Assembly: GCA_028289195.1 (NCBI GenBank)
Contig: JANQQR010000015.1
Span: 62,001-126,000 of the forward strand
Source: Phycisphaerales bacterium
Lineage (GTDB): Bacteria; Planctomycetota; Phycisphaerae; Phycisphaerales; UBA1924
DNA length: 64,000 nt
Direction of reading: 5' to 3'
How positions within the stretch are numbered: the stretch's first letter is position 1; each line of letters starts with the position of its first letter. The translations under genes and the position numbers were made by a program. The notes below the pieces were generated by a model. That model ran no database searches and was not told the DNA's origin. It worked only from the letters and a program-made list of their open reading frames with translations. Below are positions 1-8,121 of the stretch, one piece after another.

Positions 1-729
1 GCTCACGATCAGATCGGCTCGATCGGCCAGCGCGCGGACCGCATCACCGGACCGCGCATCGATCGCGTCCCGAGAATCGGACGCCAGGCCCGCGCCGTCG
101 ACCCAGCGGACGACCAGCCCGTCCAGATCGAGCGTCACGCCGACATGGTCACGAGTCGTGCCCGGCTCGTCGGCAACGATCGAGACGGCCCGCTGCGCCA
201 GCGCGTTGGTCAGGGAGCTCTTTCCGATATTGGGAGCGCCGACGAGGACGACGAGCGGGGGCGTGAGCAAGCGGTCGAGCTCGGGCGATGCGCTCGCTCT
301 GCCACCGCGTCGAACGAGCTCGGCGTGACGGAGGATCACATCGATCGCCCGCGTCGAAGATGCCCGCGCGATCGCGTCCATCGCACAGGCCTCCGCGTGA
401 TCGCGGGCTTCGGGGTACCGACCGCCCGGAGCCTCGGGAGCGCCCACCTCTGCACCACTCGCCGCCAGCGCGTGCAGGATGGTGTCGATGATCAGCGCGC
501 CGCCGTGCGGCATGAGCTGCGCGCTCGACGCCTCCCATCGGGCGACAAGGCCGGTGTCGACGCCGGCGATATCCGCGAGGCGGACCTGGCCCGTTCGAAG
601 AACCGGGATGCCGACCGCGCCGAGCACCCCGTCGAGAGCGTCTGGCGCAGCCGCTCGGACCTCGATCGAAGCGATCGCGGCACCGCCGGGCGCACGCGCC
701 GTGCTCAGCCAGGCGACGGCGGCGCTCAT
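1..729 (-). CDS. MnmE/TrmE-like GTPase (3' end outside window)
   Basis: Partial gene; 243 residues are visible and it continues past the window edge. It resembles MnmE, the GTPase that modifies the wobble uridine of tRNAs together with MnmG. The GTPase signatures are clear: P-loop GAPNIGKS at about residues 164-171, TTRD at 191-194 and DGAG at 211-214. The region before the P-loop is about 163 residues, whereas E. coli MnmE has about 220. It keeps an MnmE-like [12 protein letters not shown] segment, but I cannot find the helical-domain motif GEF-x-RAF. The ATG overlaps the pantothenate kinase stop (ATGA), so it is the last visible gene of a translationally coupled operon. The catalytic C-terminal Cys motif of MnmE would lie outside the window, so a different job for this short variant is possible. 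Confidence 0.72.
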   Translation of the reverse strand, partial: MSAAVAWLSTARAPGGAAIASIEVRAAAPDALDGVLGAVGIPVLRTGQVRLADIAGVDTGLVARWEASSAQLMPHGGALIIDTILHALAASGAEVGAPEAPGGRYPEARDHAEACAMDAIARASSTRAIDVILRHAELVRRGGRASASPELDRLLTPPLVVLVGAPNIGKSSLTNALAQRAVSIVADEPGTTRDHVGVTLDLDGLVVRWVDGAGLASDSRDAIDARSGDAVRALADRADLIVS

Positions 730-1526
730 CCGTCCGAGTCGTGGTCGAGCAATCGCCGACAGGCGACCTCGATGCCCCGGAGCGTCAGGTCGGGCACGAT
801 GCGATCGACGATCTCGTCGTCTTCAAGAAGGAGCGGCGCGTCTGTACCGGTGGCGACGACCGGCGGGAACGCGTCGTATGCGATCGCGAAGCGCTCCACG
901 AGCGCCCGCACCATACCCCGGACCGCGAAGTGCGTCCCGAGCATCATCGACTCGGCGGTGTTCTTGCCGAACGCGTTGTCGGGGACCCTCTGCAATTCGA
1001 GCTGAGGAAGCGCCTCGGCGCCCTCGTGCATGGCGTGGAGCATCATCGATGCGCCGGGCGCGATGGCCCCGCCCTGGAACACGCCCTCGCCGTCGACGAA
1101 GTCGACCGTGATCGCCGTGCCCGTATCGATCACGCAGCACGCCTGCTGCATCAGGTCGAACGCGGCGAGCGCGTTGAGGAGGCGGTCCCGGCCGGGCGTG
1201 GCATCGGGCAGCAGCGCCCGCTCGATGGGCACCTCGAGATCCTGCCCGAATCGGTAGACCTCGGCCTCGAGCGAGCCGCGCACCGCGGTGAGCACCGCGT
1301 CGAGCACGGGGTCGTTGTCGGAGGCGACCACGATCGCTGTCTGCTCCCCCGAAAGCTGCCCCTGCCCGCCCCTGATCAGCGCGGCGATCTCGTCGATCGA
1401 CGAGTTGGGGGCTCGGCTGCTCGAAAGCAGCTCTTTCCCCTGAAACACACCGACGCGGGTGTTCGTGTTGCCGACCACCACTCCCAGGAGCGACAGCGCC
1501 CCGGTGTTGTCCACAGAGTCAAACAC
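726..1526 (-). CDS. coaX: Type III pantothenate kinase
   Basis: This is CoaX, which phosphorylates pantothenate in the first step of coenzyme A synthesis. About 266 residues, the normal family length. Visible motifs are [11 protein letters not shown] at about residues 16-26 (phosphate loop), PGRDRLLNA in the middle, and [11 protein letters not shown] followed by GGAIAPG. I chose the GTG at 1526 because it opens just before the conserved N-terminus and overlaps the upstream aminotransferase stop by 8 bases. A longer open frame upstream is antisense-like and lacks homology. Oddity: the family motif is normally D-x-GNT, and here the Asp position is Val (residue 17). The enzyme may be altered or may bind ATP differently. 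Confidence 0.86.
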   Translation of the reverse strand: MFDSVDNTGALSLLGVVVGNTNTRVGVFQGKELLSSSRAPNSSIDEIAALIRGGQGQLSGEQTAIVVASDNDPVLDAVLTAVRGSLEAEVYRFGQDLEVPIERALLPDATPGRDRLLNALAAFDLMQQACCVIDTGTAITVDFVDGEGVFQGGAIAPGASMMLHAMHEGAEALPQLELQRVPDNAFGKNTAESMMLGTHFAVRGMVRALVERFAIAYDAFPPVVATGTDAPLLLEDDEIVDRIVPDLTLRGIEVACRRLLDHDSDG

Positions 1527-2388
1527 GCTGGGTCTCCCGTTCCTGACCGGCTTCCTGGAGGATCCTGGCGACCAGCGATTCGTGCATCCGCTGCGCGACC
1601 GGACCGGGCTCGCCCGACCCGATCGCCTTGCCATCAAGAGAGACGACCGACGCGACCATCGTGCGTGTCCCGACGAGCATCAACTCCCGTGCCCGACCGA
1701 GTTCATCGACGCTCACCGGTCTCTCGACGATCTCGGGCATCGCTTCGAGCGTGAGCGCACGCGTGACACCTTCGAGCATGCTCGCGCTCTCGAGGCTCGG
1801 CGTGGCGATCTCGGATTCGAATGCCGCGAAGAGGTTCGTGGCCGTGCCCTCGCTGACGACGCCGCCCCGGTGGATGATCGCGTCGTCGCAGGCATCACCG
1901 GACGCATCGAGCGCGATCAGCACGCTGCCCATGAGCGAGATCGACTTGAGGTGGCCTCTTGTCCATCGGCAATCCTCGATGAGCGCCGCGTGCTTGGACT
2001 TCGGGCCCGCGATCTGGTCGACCGGTTCCACGGGGGTGACGAATCCGAAGACCGTCGGAGCGAGAGACTCGGTCGGGATCCGGGGGCGCGACGCGCCGTC
2101 GCGCGGCGTGCCGCGGGTGACCTGCCAGTAGATGAACGCGCTGTCGAGCGAGTTGACCTCGAGCAGCTCGCGGGACAGATCGCCCAGGCGGGAGGCGTCG
2201 AATCCCGTGATCCCGGATTCCTCGAGACCCTGCGCCATGCGTTGCGCGTGCGCGCCCAGACCGATGATGTGGCCGCGGGTCGCGCGCAGCCCCTCGTAGA
2301 TCCCGTCGCCGAACAAGAACCCCCGGTCGAACACGGAGATCTTTGCGTCACCAGCTTCGATGAGGTTGGAATCGAGGTGGACGATCAT
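1519..2388 (-). CDS. Class IV PLP aminotransferase, D-alanine aminotransferase-like
   Basis: A fold-type IV pyridoxal-phosphate aminotransferase of 289 residues. The fold covers branched-chain aminotransferase, D-amino acid aminotransferase and aminodeoxychorismate lyase. The Schiff-base lysine is most likely Lys148 in GHLKSISLMG, followed by the SEGTATNLF cofactor-binding stretch at about 180-187. The YWQVTRGTPR segment at 87-96 and the LKS-x-SL-x-G motif look most like D-alanine aminotransferases (Dat), so a role in supplying D-amino acids for the wall is the best guess. IlvE or PabC activity cannot be excluded from sequence. The ATG overlaps the stop of the upstream YihY gene (ATGA), and the 3' end overlaps coaX. 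Confidence 0.8.
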   Translation of the reverse strand: MIVHLDSNLIEAGDAKISVFDRGFLFGDGIYEGLRATRGHIIGLGAHAQRMAQGLEESGITGFDASRLGDLSRELLEVNSLDSAFIYWQVTRGTPRDGASRPRIPTESLAPTVFGFVTPVEPVDQIAGPKSKHAALIEDCRWTRGHLKSISLMGSVLIALDASGDACDDAIIHRGGVVSEGTATNLFAAFESEIATPSLESASMLEGVTRALTLEAMPEIVERPVSVDELGRARELMLVGTRTMVASVVSLDGKAIGSGEPGPVAQRMHESLVARILQEAGQERETQRV

Positions 2389-3818
2389 GCGGGCCCAAGC
2401 GTAGCAGCGCCCCCGCCCTCGCCCTGTGCATCCGTGCTCTGGCTGGAACGACGCCCCTGCCCCGCCTCGTGCATGAGGCCGGCGATGGTCATCTCGCCGA
2501 GCGCTTCGAGGCGGAGGTCCGACAGGTGCCCGAGCAACTGGTCGTCGGCCCGGAATCCGCGCTTCGCCCCGCCCGATCCCTTCGGGCGCTGACGCGACAT
2601 CCTGCTGATGACGTCGCTGACGCGGATCTGGTCCGCCGGGCGGGCGAGCGTGATGCCCTCTTCCTCCCGGCGCAGATCGACGTAGTTGAGCACGCCGCCC
2701 TCGACGAGGCGGGACACCACGCTCTCGACCGTGATCTCTGCGAGGTCCGATCGCTCGGCGAGTGCGCGGATGTCGCAGGTCTCGCCCCGCGCGAAGGTCT
2801 CGGCAACGATCCGCACGAGCACGACACTCACCGCCGGATCAACGATCGTGCCCTCATCGAGGCGCTCGAGCGCCGCGACGCGTCCCGAGGCCACCGTCTG
2901 GAGCGCAGCGGCCAGTTCGAGCCCGAAGAGGATGATCAGCCACGTGATGTAAATCCACAGCAGGAACAGCGGCACGAGCGCGATCGAGCCGTACACGGCG
3001 AACTGGGTGCCGCTCGACGTGAGCGCGATCGCGAAGACACCGAGGCCGCTCTTGAGCGATTCCCAGAGCACCGCGGCCACGAGCGCACCGATCGCGGCAG
3101 GCCGGACGTCGAGGCGCGTGTTGGGCAGCAGCGCGTAGGCAAGCAGCAGGATGAGCCACGTCAGCCCGAACTTCGAGATCAGGCTCATTGGCACCGCGGC
3201 CCAGGCCAGCCACGCGGGCCAGCCGTTGATCCAGCCGGCGGTGAGCCCGCTGACAACGATGCCGCCGACAAGAAAGACCGGACCGAGCGTCAGCAACGCC
3301 CAGTAGGTGATCAAGCGCGCGAACATCTTCCGGCCGCTCGGGGCGCGGCAGATCAGGTTGAACGCCTGCTCGACCTGGATGATCAGCGTGAGCGCCGCAT
3401 AGACGAGCACGAACACGCCGACCACGGCGACCGCTCCGAAGTTCACCGTCCGGAGGCGCGCGACTGTGTCGTCCACGAACGTCTGGATCTTCTGTGCGAG
3501 CTCTCCCGAGCCCTCGCTCATGGGCGCCGGGGCGAGCGTGCCCTGGAATATCTGCATGTCGTAGAACGGCGGCCCCATCTCCTCGTCGAGCAGCGGCCAC
3601 TGCTCCGCGAGGCGGATCTCATCGAGCCCCGAGAAGTCCAGGAACTGCTCCAGCCCGGCGCGGACGCCCTGCTCGCCCAGGAACGCCCGGAAGATGATCA
3701 GCGACAGCACCAGGATCGGGATCAGGCTGAAAATTGTGCGATAGGAGAGCGCCGCCGCGAGCTGCGGTGCGCGATGGCGGATGAGCTGGCGCCCGCAGAA
3801 CCTGGCGAGGTCGACCAT
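2385..3818 (-). CDS. YihY/BrkB family inner-membrane protein
   Basis: A polytopic membrane protein of the YihY (UPF0761) family, once misnamed ribonuclease BN; its substrate is unknown. It opens with the family-typical amphipathic stretch and ALSYRTIFSLIPIL, followed by about six hydrophobic helices up to about residue 320. A C-terminal cytosolic winged-helix-like region follows (LAERSDLAEITVESVV, then a VDL-REEEG segment). A periplasmic insertion of about 70 residues separates helices 1 and 2. The first standard start is the ATG at 3818 (477 residues). The frame is open further upstream, and a CTG at 3905 overlaps the preceding TGA (CTGA) with AGGGAG eight bases before it, so a 506-residue form from a CTG start is possible. 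Confidence 0.8.
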   Translation of the reverse strand: MVDLARFCGRQLIRHRAPQLAAALSYRTIFSLIPILVLSLIIFRAFLGEQGVRAGLEQFLDFSGLDEIRLAEQWPLLDEEMGPPFYDMQIFQGTLAPAPMSEGSGELAQKIQTFVDDTVARLRTVNFGAVAVVGVFVLVYAALTLIIQVEQAFNLICRAPSGRKMFARLITYWALLTLGPVFLVGGIVVSGLTAGWINGWPAWLAWAAVPMSLISKFGLTWLILLLAYALLPNTRLDVRPAAIGALVAAVLWESLKSGLGVFAIALTSSGTQFAVYGSIALVPLFLLWIYITWLIILFGLELAAALQTVASGRVAALERLDEGTIVDPAVSVVLVRIVAETFARGETCDIRALAERSDLAEITVESVVSRLVEGGVLNYVDLRREEEGITLARPADQIRVSDVISRMSRQRPKGSGGAKRGFRADDQLLGHLSDLRLEALGEMTIAGLMHEAGQGRRSSQSTDAQGEGGGAATLGPA

Positions 3819-3901
3819 GAACCGGATCGCGGCGCTCGGCTCGCTGTCCTTGGGAGCGTGCAGCGTCTCGCCGACTTCCTGGTTGGGCTCCTGGGAGTCG
3901 T

Positions 3902-4771
3902 TCAGGTCGCACGCTCCCTGCGTCCCTTGCGACGCGTGCGCTCGCCCTGCGTGGCGGCACGCTTGAGCGCCTGCACCTCGGCGGGTGTCAGTTCGCGCCA
4001 CTGCCCGAGCGCCAGACCCTTGAGACGGATCGGCCCCATGTGGGTGCGCACGAGCTTGCGGACCGGGCACCCGGCCTGAGCGAGCATGCGGCGCACCTGG
4101 CGATTGCGACCCTCGGTGAGCGTGACATCCAGGATGGTCCGCGTCGGCTCGCGTTTGATGATCTTCAGACGCGCGGGGCGGGTGCGCACGGCGCCGGTGG
4201 TCCGGCCGCTCTTGCGCTCGGCGAGGTAGATGCCCCGCTCGAGACCCTCGATGTCGTCGTCGCTCAGGAGGCCCTTGACGATCGCGCGATAGGTCTTGTG
4301 CACGCCGTAACTCGGGTGGGTGAGCTTGTTGGCCATGTCGCCGTCGTTGGTCATCAGCACGAGGCCCATCGTGTCGTAGTCGAGCCTGCCGACCGGGTAC
4401 AGGCGCGCCCCCGACGGGTGATCGACCAGATCCGCGACGGTTCGCCTCCCGCCCGGATCATCGAGCGTCGTGAGCGTCTTGCGGGGCTTGTAGAGCATCA
4501 CGTAGATCGCGCGCTTTGCGCCTGGCTGAGCCAGCTTCCGCCCACGCGGCAGTTCGAGCCCGCGGACCTCGATCAGGTCCTCCTCCGGGTCGACGAGAAC
4601 CGGCAACTCGCGGACGACGCTCCCGTTCACGCTGACCATGCCCTCCTGGATCATCTGCTCGCAGGCCCGGCGCGACCCGAGCCCCGCCTTGGCCATGGCC
4701 TTCTGGAGGCGGACCCTGTTGTCTTCAGGATCGGGAGCGGAGGACTTCGATTTCGGGCCGTTCGCGGACAT
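3902..4771 (-). CDS. 16S/23S rRNA pseudouridine synthase (RsuA/RluB/E/F family)
   Basis: Converts a specific uridine in rRNA to pseudouridine; which site cannot be read from sequence. 289 residues. An S4 RNA-binding domain spans about 18-75 (RLQKAMAKAGLGSRRACE). The catalytic domain carries the diagnostic GRLDYDTMGLVL motif, with nucleophile Asp131 in GRLD, and the late motif TLTEGRNRQVRRM near 230. The tail is Arg/Lys-rich, common for rRNA-binding enzymes. The ATG at 4771 is the first start whose product lines up with the family; the open frame further upstream is antisense to the coiled-coil gene. It heads the minus-strand operon that runs to the window edge. Confidence 0.9.
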   Translation of the reverse strand: MSANGPKSKSSAPDPEDNRVRLQKAMAKAGLGSRRACEQMIQEGMVSVNGSVVRELPVLVDPEEDLIEVRGLELPRGRKLAQPGAKRAIYVMLYKPRKTLTTLDDPGGRRTVADLVDHPSGARLYPVGRLDYDTMGLVLMTNDGDMANKLTHPSYGVHKTYRAIVKGLLSDDDIEGLERGIYLAERKSGRTTGAVRTRPARLKIIKREPTRTILDVTLTEGRNRQVRRMLAQAGCPVRKLVRTHMGPIRLKGLALGQWRELTPAEVQALKRAATQGERTRRKGRRERAT

Positions 4772-4913
4772 CGGAGCGGATTCTAGAGGGGGAGGGCGAT
4801 CCGCGATCGAAGCGATCGGGCCCGGGCGTCCGATACACCTTTCAGCGCAGGAACTGCGCTGAACTGCCACGCTCACCGACGCGCAGAGGGCGGGACGCCC
4901 CGAGGAGGCCAGG

Positions 4914-6131
4914 ATGGCCCGACGCACCGGAACCAGCGATCCAGCAGCCGACCAAGTGTTCGTCGCGCCCCGGGTGGTCGACGAGCGCGCCTTCGACGCG
5001 TTCGCCGAGAAGCTGCGAGCGCTCATCGAAGAAGCCTCCGACCGTGCGAGCCGCCTGACCTCCACGCTCACCGAGGCCGACGACGTGCGCGAATCGATCC
5101 AGCAATTCTCGACCCGCGAGCGCGAGCGGATCGAACTGGCCGCGGCGCTCGCCGAGGAGATCGGCGAGAAGGCGGTGACCATCGAATCGATGCTCGGGCG
5201 CGCCAGCGAAGTCGCGGCGATCGCCGAGGGATTCGAAGATGAAGCGACGCGTGTTCTGGGGCTGAAGGTCTCCGAACTCGAGAAGCGCCTGAACGCCAGC
5301 CTGAACGGCTTCACCGTGCAGCTGGACTCCCGGGCCGAGACCGAGCTCAAGTCGATCCGTGAATCGCTCGGGAAGATGACGAGCGGGCGCGAGGCGGTGC
5401 AGAAGCAGGTCGAGCACCTCGTGCTCAAGAGCCTCAATGCGTTGCAGGAGCAGTGCGACCGGGCCGAGCATCTCATCGGACGCCGCTTCGGGGCTCCCGA
5501 CGCCGAGGGCCGACCCCGCCCCACCGCCGGCAGCCTCGGCGACCTGATCGAGCGAGCAGACAGCCTCGCCGAGCGCGTCGCGGACGCGCAGTCCGATCTG
5601 GCTTCCGGCGAGGCCCGCCTGGACTCACTCCAGTCCAGCGCCGCTGAGAGCGTCGCTCGCGCGTCTGAAGCGGCTTCTGCGATCGAGAGACGATCACGGG
5701 ACGCATCGCGAACGGCAGAGTCGCTCGCCGAAGAGATGGAACAGCGCACCGGAGAAGCGAGCCGGGTCCTGAGCCAATTGAGCGCCCAAACAGAAGCGGC
5801 CGCGCAACTCGAAGCCCGCTCGGAGCAGGCCCGCGCTGATTGCGAGCGTCTGGAATCCGCGACCGAGCGGGCTGAAGCCGCCGCTGGGGCGGTGGCCTCG
5901 GTCTTGAATGAGCTGGAGCCGTGGAAGCCGGTGCTCCTGACGCCATCGACGCGCGGGGCCCTGCCAGAGGCGGTCGCCGAGCTGATCGCCGAGATGCGCC
6001 GGGCCCTCTCGGCAGATCTCCGCGAGCTCGCCGGAGCGATGTCCCGCGTCGCCGACCGCGCCGCGGAACCCGAGCCTGACATCGTGGTGAACAGAGCGAG
6101 CGCCGGTCAGTCGGTCTCGGACGTCGATTGA
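4914..6131 (+). CDS. Coiled-coil protein of unknown function
   Basis: 405 residues with no recognised domain. From about residue 25 to 385 the protein is dominated by heptad-like stretches rich in Glu, Arg, Ala and Leu (for example RAEHLIGRRF, then long Ala/Glu/Arg blocks), with no signal peptide and no membrane helix. It is therefore probably a soluble elongated coiled-coil protein, perhaps structural or a partner of a membrane complex. The ATG has a purine-rich AGGAGG about 10 bases upstream. It is transcribed away from the pseudouridine synthase gene, and its 3' end overlaps scpA tail to tail by 25 bases. It could be related to the coiled-coil proteins found beside planctomycete cell-division or chromosome genes, but that is only a guess. 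Confidence 0.72.
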   Translation: MARRTGTSDPAADQVFVAPRVVDERAFDAFAEKLRALIEEASDRASRLTSTLTEADDVRESIQQFSTRERERIELAAALAEEIGEKAVTIESMLGRASEVAAIAEGFEDEATRVLGLKVSELEKRLNASLNGFTVQLDSRAETELKSIRESLGKMTSGREAVQKQVEHLVLKSLNALQEQCDRAEHLIGRRFGAPDAEGRPRPTAGSLGDLIERADSLAERVADAQSDLASGEARLDSLQSSAAESVARASEAASAIERRSRDASRTAESLAEEMEQRTGEASRVLSQLSAQTEAAAQLEARSEQARADCERLESATERAEAAAGAVASVLNELEPWKPVLLTPSTRGALPEAVAELIAEMRRALSADLRELAGAMSRVADRAAEPEPDIVVNRASAGQSVSDVD

Positions 6132-6994
6132 GACCGAAGGCGTTCGTCCTCGTCATCCTCAGAGTCGGCGCTCTCGACGACGTCGTCGTCGTCCCACGCG
6201 AGCGGCGCCCCGTCGTCTTCGAGCAGCGTGACGAATACATCACCGGCCTCACCGGGCGTGACGGTGATCTTGCGCTTACGCACGAGTTCGAGCACCGCGA
6301 GGAACAGGCCGATCACTTCAGGCTTCGAACGTTCGTCGAACAGCGCCCGCATCGTCATTCTGCGATCGCCGCCTTCGGCAACGTGGAGTCGCCGGAGTCG
6401 GTCGAGCACGTCCGTCGCGTGGAGCTCGATCGGCGTGTCGTCGTCGTGAACGGCGTGATCGCCGATGCGATCGAACTGCACGGTCTCGGCGAGTCGCGCG
6501 TAGCACTGCATCAGGTCGAAGAGGCTGAGATCGCCGATGTCCAGATCGTCCGACGGCGCCAGCGCGTCCTTCGGCGTGCCGATCGACGCCAGAGGCCAGC
6601 GCTGACGCCAGGCATCCGCCCGCGCCAGCAGTTCGTCGGCCGCGTCTCTGTAGGCCCGGTAGGCGAGCAACTGCTTCACCAGATCGACGGCGGGGCTGTC
6701 CTCGGGCTCGGCACGCCGGCGCTGCTTGTCGTGCTCGGCGGCGCGGGCGCTGTCCTCGGCCGGGGCGAGGAGCCTGCTCTTGACCTCGATCAGGGTGGCG
6801 GCGATGACGAGGAACTCGCCGGCGACCTCGACATCGACATCCGAGACGTCCTCCAAGAACGCCAGGTACTGGTCGGTGATCTCGGCCAGCGCGATCTCGG
6901 ACACGTCGATCTCGGCGCGCCGGATGAGGTGGAGCAGCAGGTCCATCGGACCGCTGAACGCGTCGAGCCGTACGGTGTACTCTTCCGTGAGCAT
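6107..6994 (-). CDS. scpA: Segregation and condensation protein A
   Basis: Kleisin subunit that bridges the SMC dimer and recruits ScpB in the bacterial condensin complex. 295 residues. The N-terminus has the classic kleisin motif FSGPMDLLLHLI at about 13-24, followed by IALAEITDQYLAFLE and the EFLVIAATLIEVKSRLL helix. The C-terminal winged helix (FLAVLELVRKRKITV) binds the SMC head. The acidic tail is longer than usual. The smc gene lies 21 kb downstream in this window; scpB is not seen. The ATG at 6994 directly opens the conserved domain. The start of kdsD lies only about 50 bases away in the opposite direction, so the promoters must share that gap or lie inside the genes. Confidence 0.9.
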   Translation of the reverse strand: MLTEEYTVRLDAFSGPMDLLLHLIRRAEIDVSEIALAEITDQYLAFLEDVSDVDVEVAGEFLVIAATLIEVKSRLLAPAEDSARAAEHDKQRRRAEPEDSPAVDLVKQLLAYRAYRDAADELLARADAWRQRWPLASIGTPKDALAPSDDLDIGDLSLFDLMQCYARLAETVQFDRIGDHAVHDDDTPIELHATDVLDRLRRLHVAEGGDRRMTMRALFDERSKPEVIGLFLAVLELVRKRKITVTPGEAGDVFVTLLEDDGAPLAWDDDDVVESADSEDDEDERLRSQSTSETD

Positions 6995-7043
6995 GGGCAA
7001 AGTCGTCGATTCGAAACCGCCGCAAAGTGTACCGTATGCGCCC

Positions 7044-8054
7044 GTGAGCACGCCCGGCGACACGAACCCGGAACGCGAATTCCTCCGCGCGGTCCTGCGC
7101 GCCGAGGGCGAAGCAGTGCTGGCGCAGGCGGATCGCCTGGGCGAGACCTTCCACCGGGCGGTCGAGATCCTCGAACGGTGCGCAGAAGGCCACGGATCCG
7201 TGCTCGTCAGCGGGCTTGGAAAATCGGGGCTCATCGGGAAGAAGATCAGCGCCACCCTCGCCAGCCTGGGTGTCCCGTCGCACGACATCCACCCCTCGGA
7301 AGCCGCCCACGGCGATCTGGGCCGGATCCGATCGACGGACTGCCTGATCGCGCTGAGCAACTCCGGAGAAACCGACGAGGTCGTGGCCCTCGCGGCAATA
7401 CTCAAGCAGGACGGCGTGCCGATCATCTCCATCACCGGGGGCGAGGGGCAGAGCGCTCTGGCCCGACTTGCAGACTGCGCGATCACACTCGGCACGATCA
7501 CCGAGGCGTCGGATGCCCTGCTCGCGCCTACGTGCTCGACGACCGCCACCCTCGCCGTCGGCGACGCGCTGGCCCTGGCAGTCGCTCGACGCCGGTCGTT
7601 CACGCCCGACGACTTCGCCCGCCGCCATCCGGGTGGCACGCTCGGCGGGCTGATGCGACCCGTGCTCGACGTACTCCGGTCCGTGGCCGGCAAAAACATG
7701 CCGGTCGTGAGCGACGCGCTCCCGGTCCGCGAGGCGCTCATCGAGGCAGACAAGCTCGGACGCAGGCCCGGCGCGCTGGTGCTCACCGACGACCAGGGTC
7801 GCATGAGCGGCATATTCACCGACGGCGATCTGCGCCGCCTCCTGCTCCACCACCCCGAGCAGCTCGAGAGGCCCATCAGCGAGGTCATGACGCGCGATCC
7901 GATGTCGCTTTCGTCGTCCTCGATGGTGCGAGACGCGGTCCGCCTGGTCCGCGAATGCCGCCAGGACGAAATCCCTGTTGTGGACGAGGAAGGCCGCCCG
8001 GTGGGGCTCGTCGACGTGCAGGACCTGATCGCGATGAAGGTGGTTCAGGACTGA
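7044..8054 (+). CDS. kdsD: Arabinose-5-phosphate isomerase (KdsD/KpsF/GutQ)
   Basis: Interconverts ribulose 5-phosphate and arabinose 5-phosphate, the first step to Kdo for lipopolysaccharide. 336 residues from the GTG at 7044, close to the 328 of E. coli KdsD. The SIS domain is at about 30-175 with GLGKSGLIGKKI, the conserved HPSEAAHGDLG and ALSNSGETDE. Two CBS domains follow (about 205-335) with FARRHPGGTLGG between. An in-frame ATG at 6993 would add 17 residues and overlap the scpA start; GTG 7044 fits the family length better. The next gene is an LptC/LptA-like protein, so this looks like the Kdo/LPS-export neighbourhood seen in Proteobacteria (kdsD-kdsC-lptC-lptA), with kdsC missing. Confidence 0.92.
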   Translation: MSTPGDTNPEREFLRAVLRAEGEAVLAQADRLGETFHRAVEILERCAEGHGSVLVSGLGKSGLIGKKISATLASLGVPSHDIHPSEAAHGDLGRIRSTDCLIALSNSGETDEVVALAAILKQDGVPIISITGGEGQSALARLADCAITLGTITEASDALLAPTCSTTATLAVGDALALAVARRRSFTPDDFARRHPGGTLGGLMRPVLDVLRSVAGKNMPVVSDALPVREALIEADKLGRRPGALVLTDDQGRMSGIFTDGDLRRLLLHHPEQLERPISEVMTRDPMSLSSSSMVRDAVRLVRECRQDEIPVVDEEGRPVGLVDVQDLIAMKVVQD

Positions 8055-8121
8055 TCGTTCATCGTCAGACGCGGGCGGGATGGAGCCCTACCCTACGCGT
8101 GCACGGAGGCGTCGCCCGACC

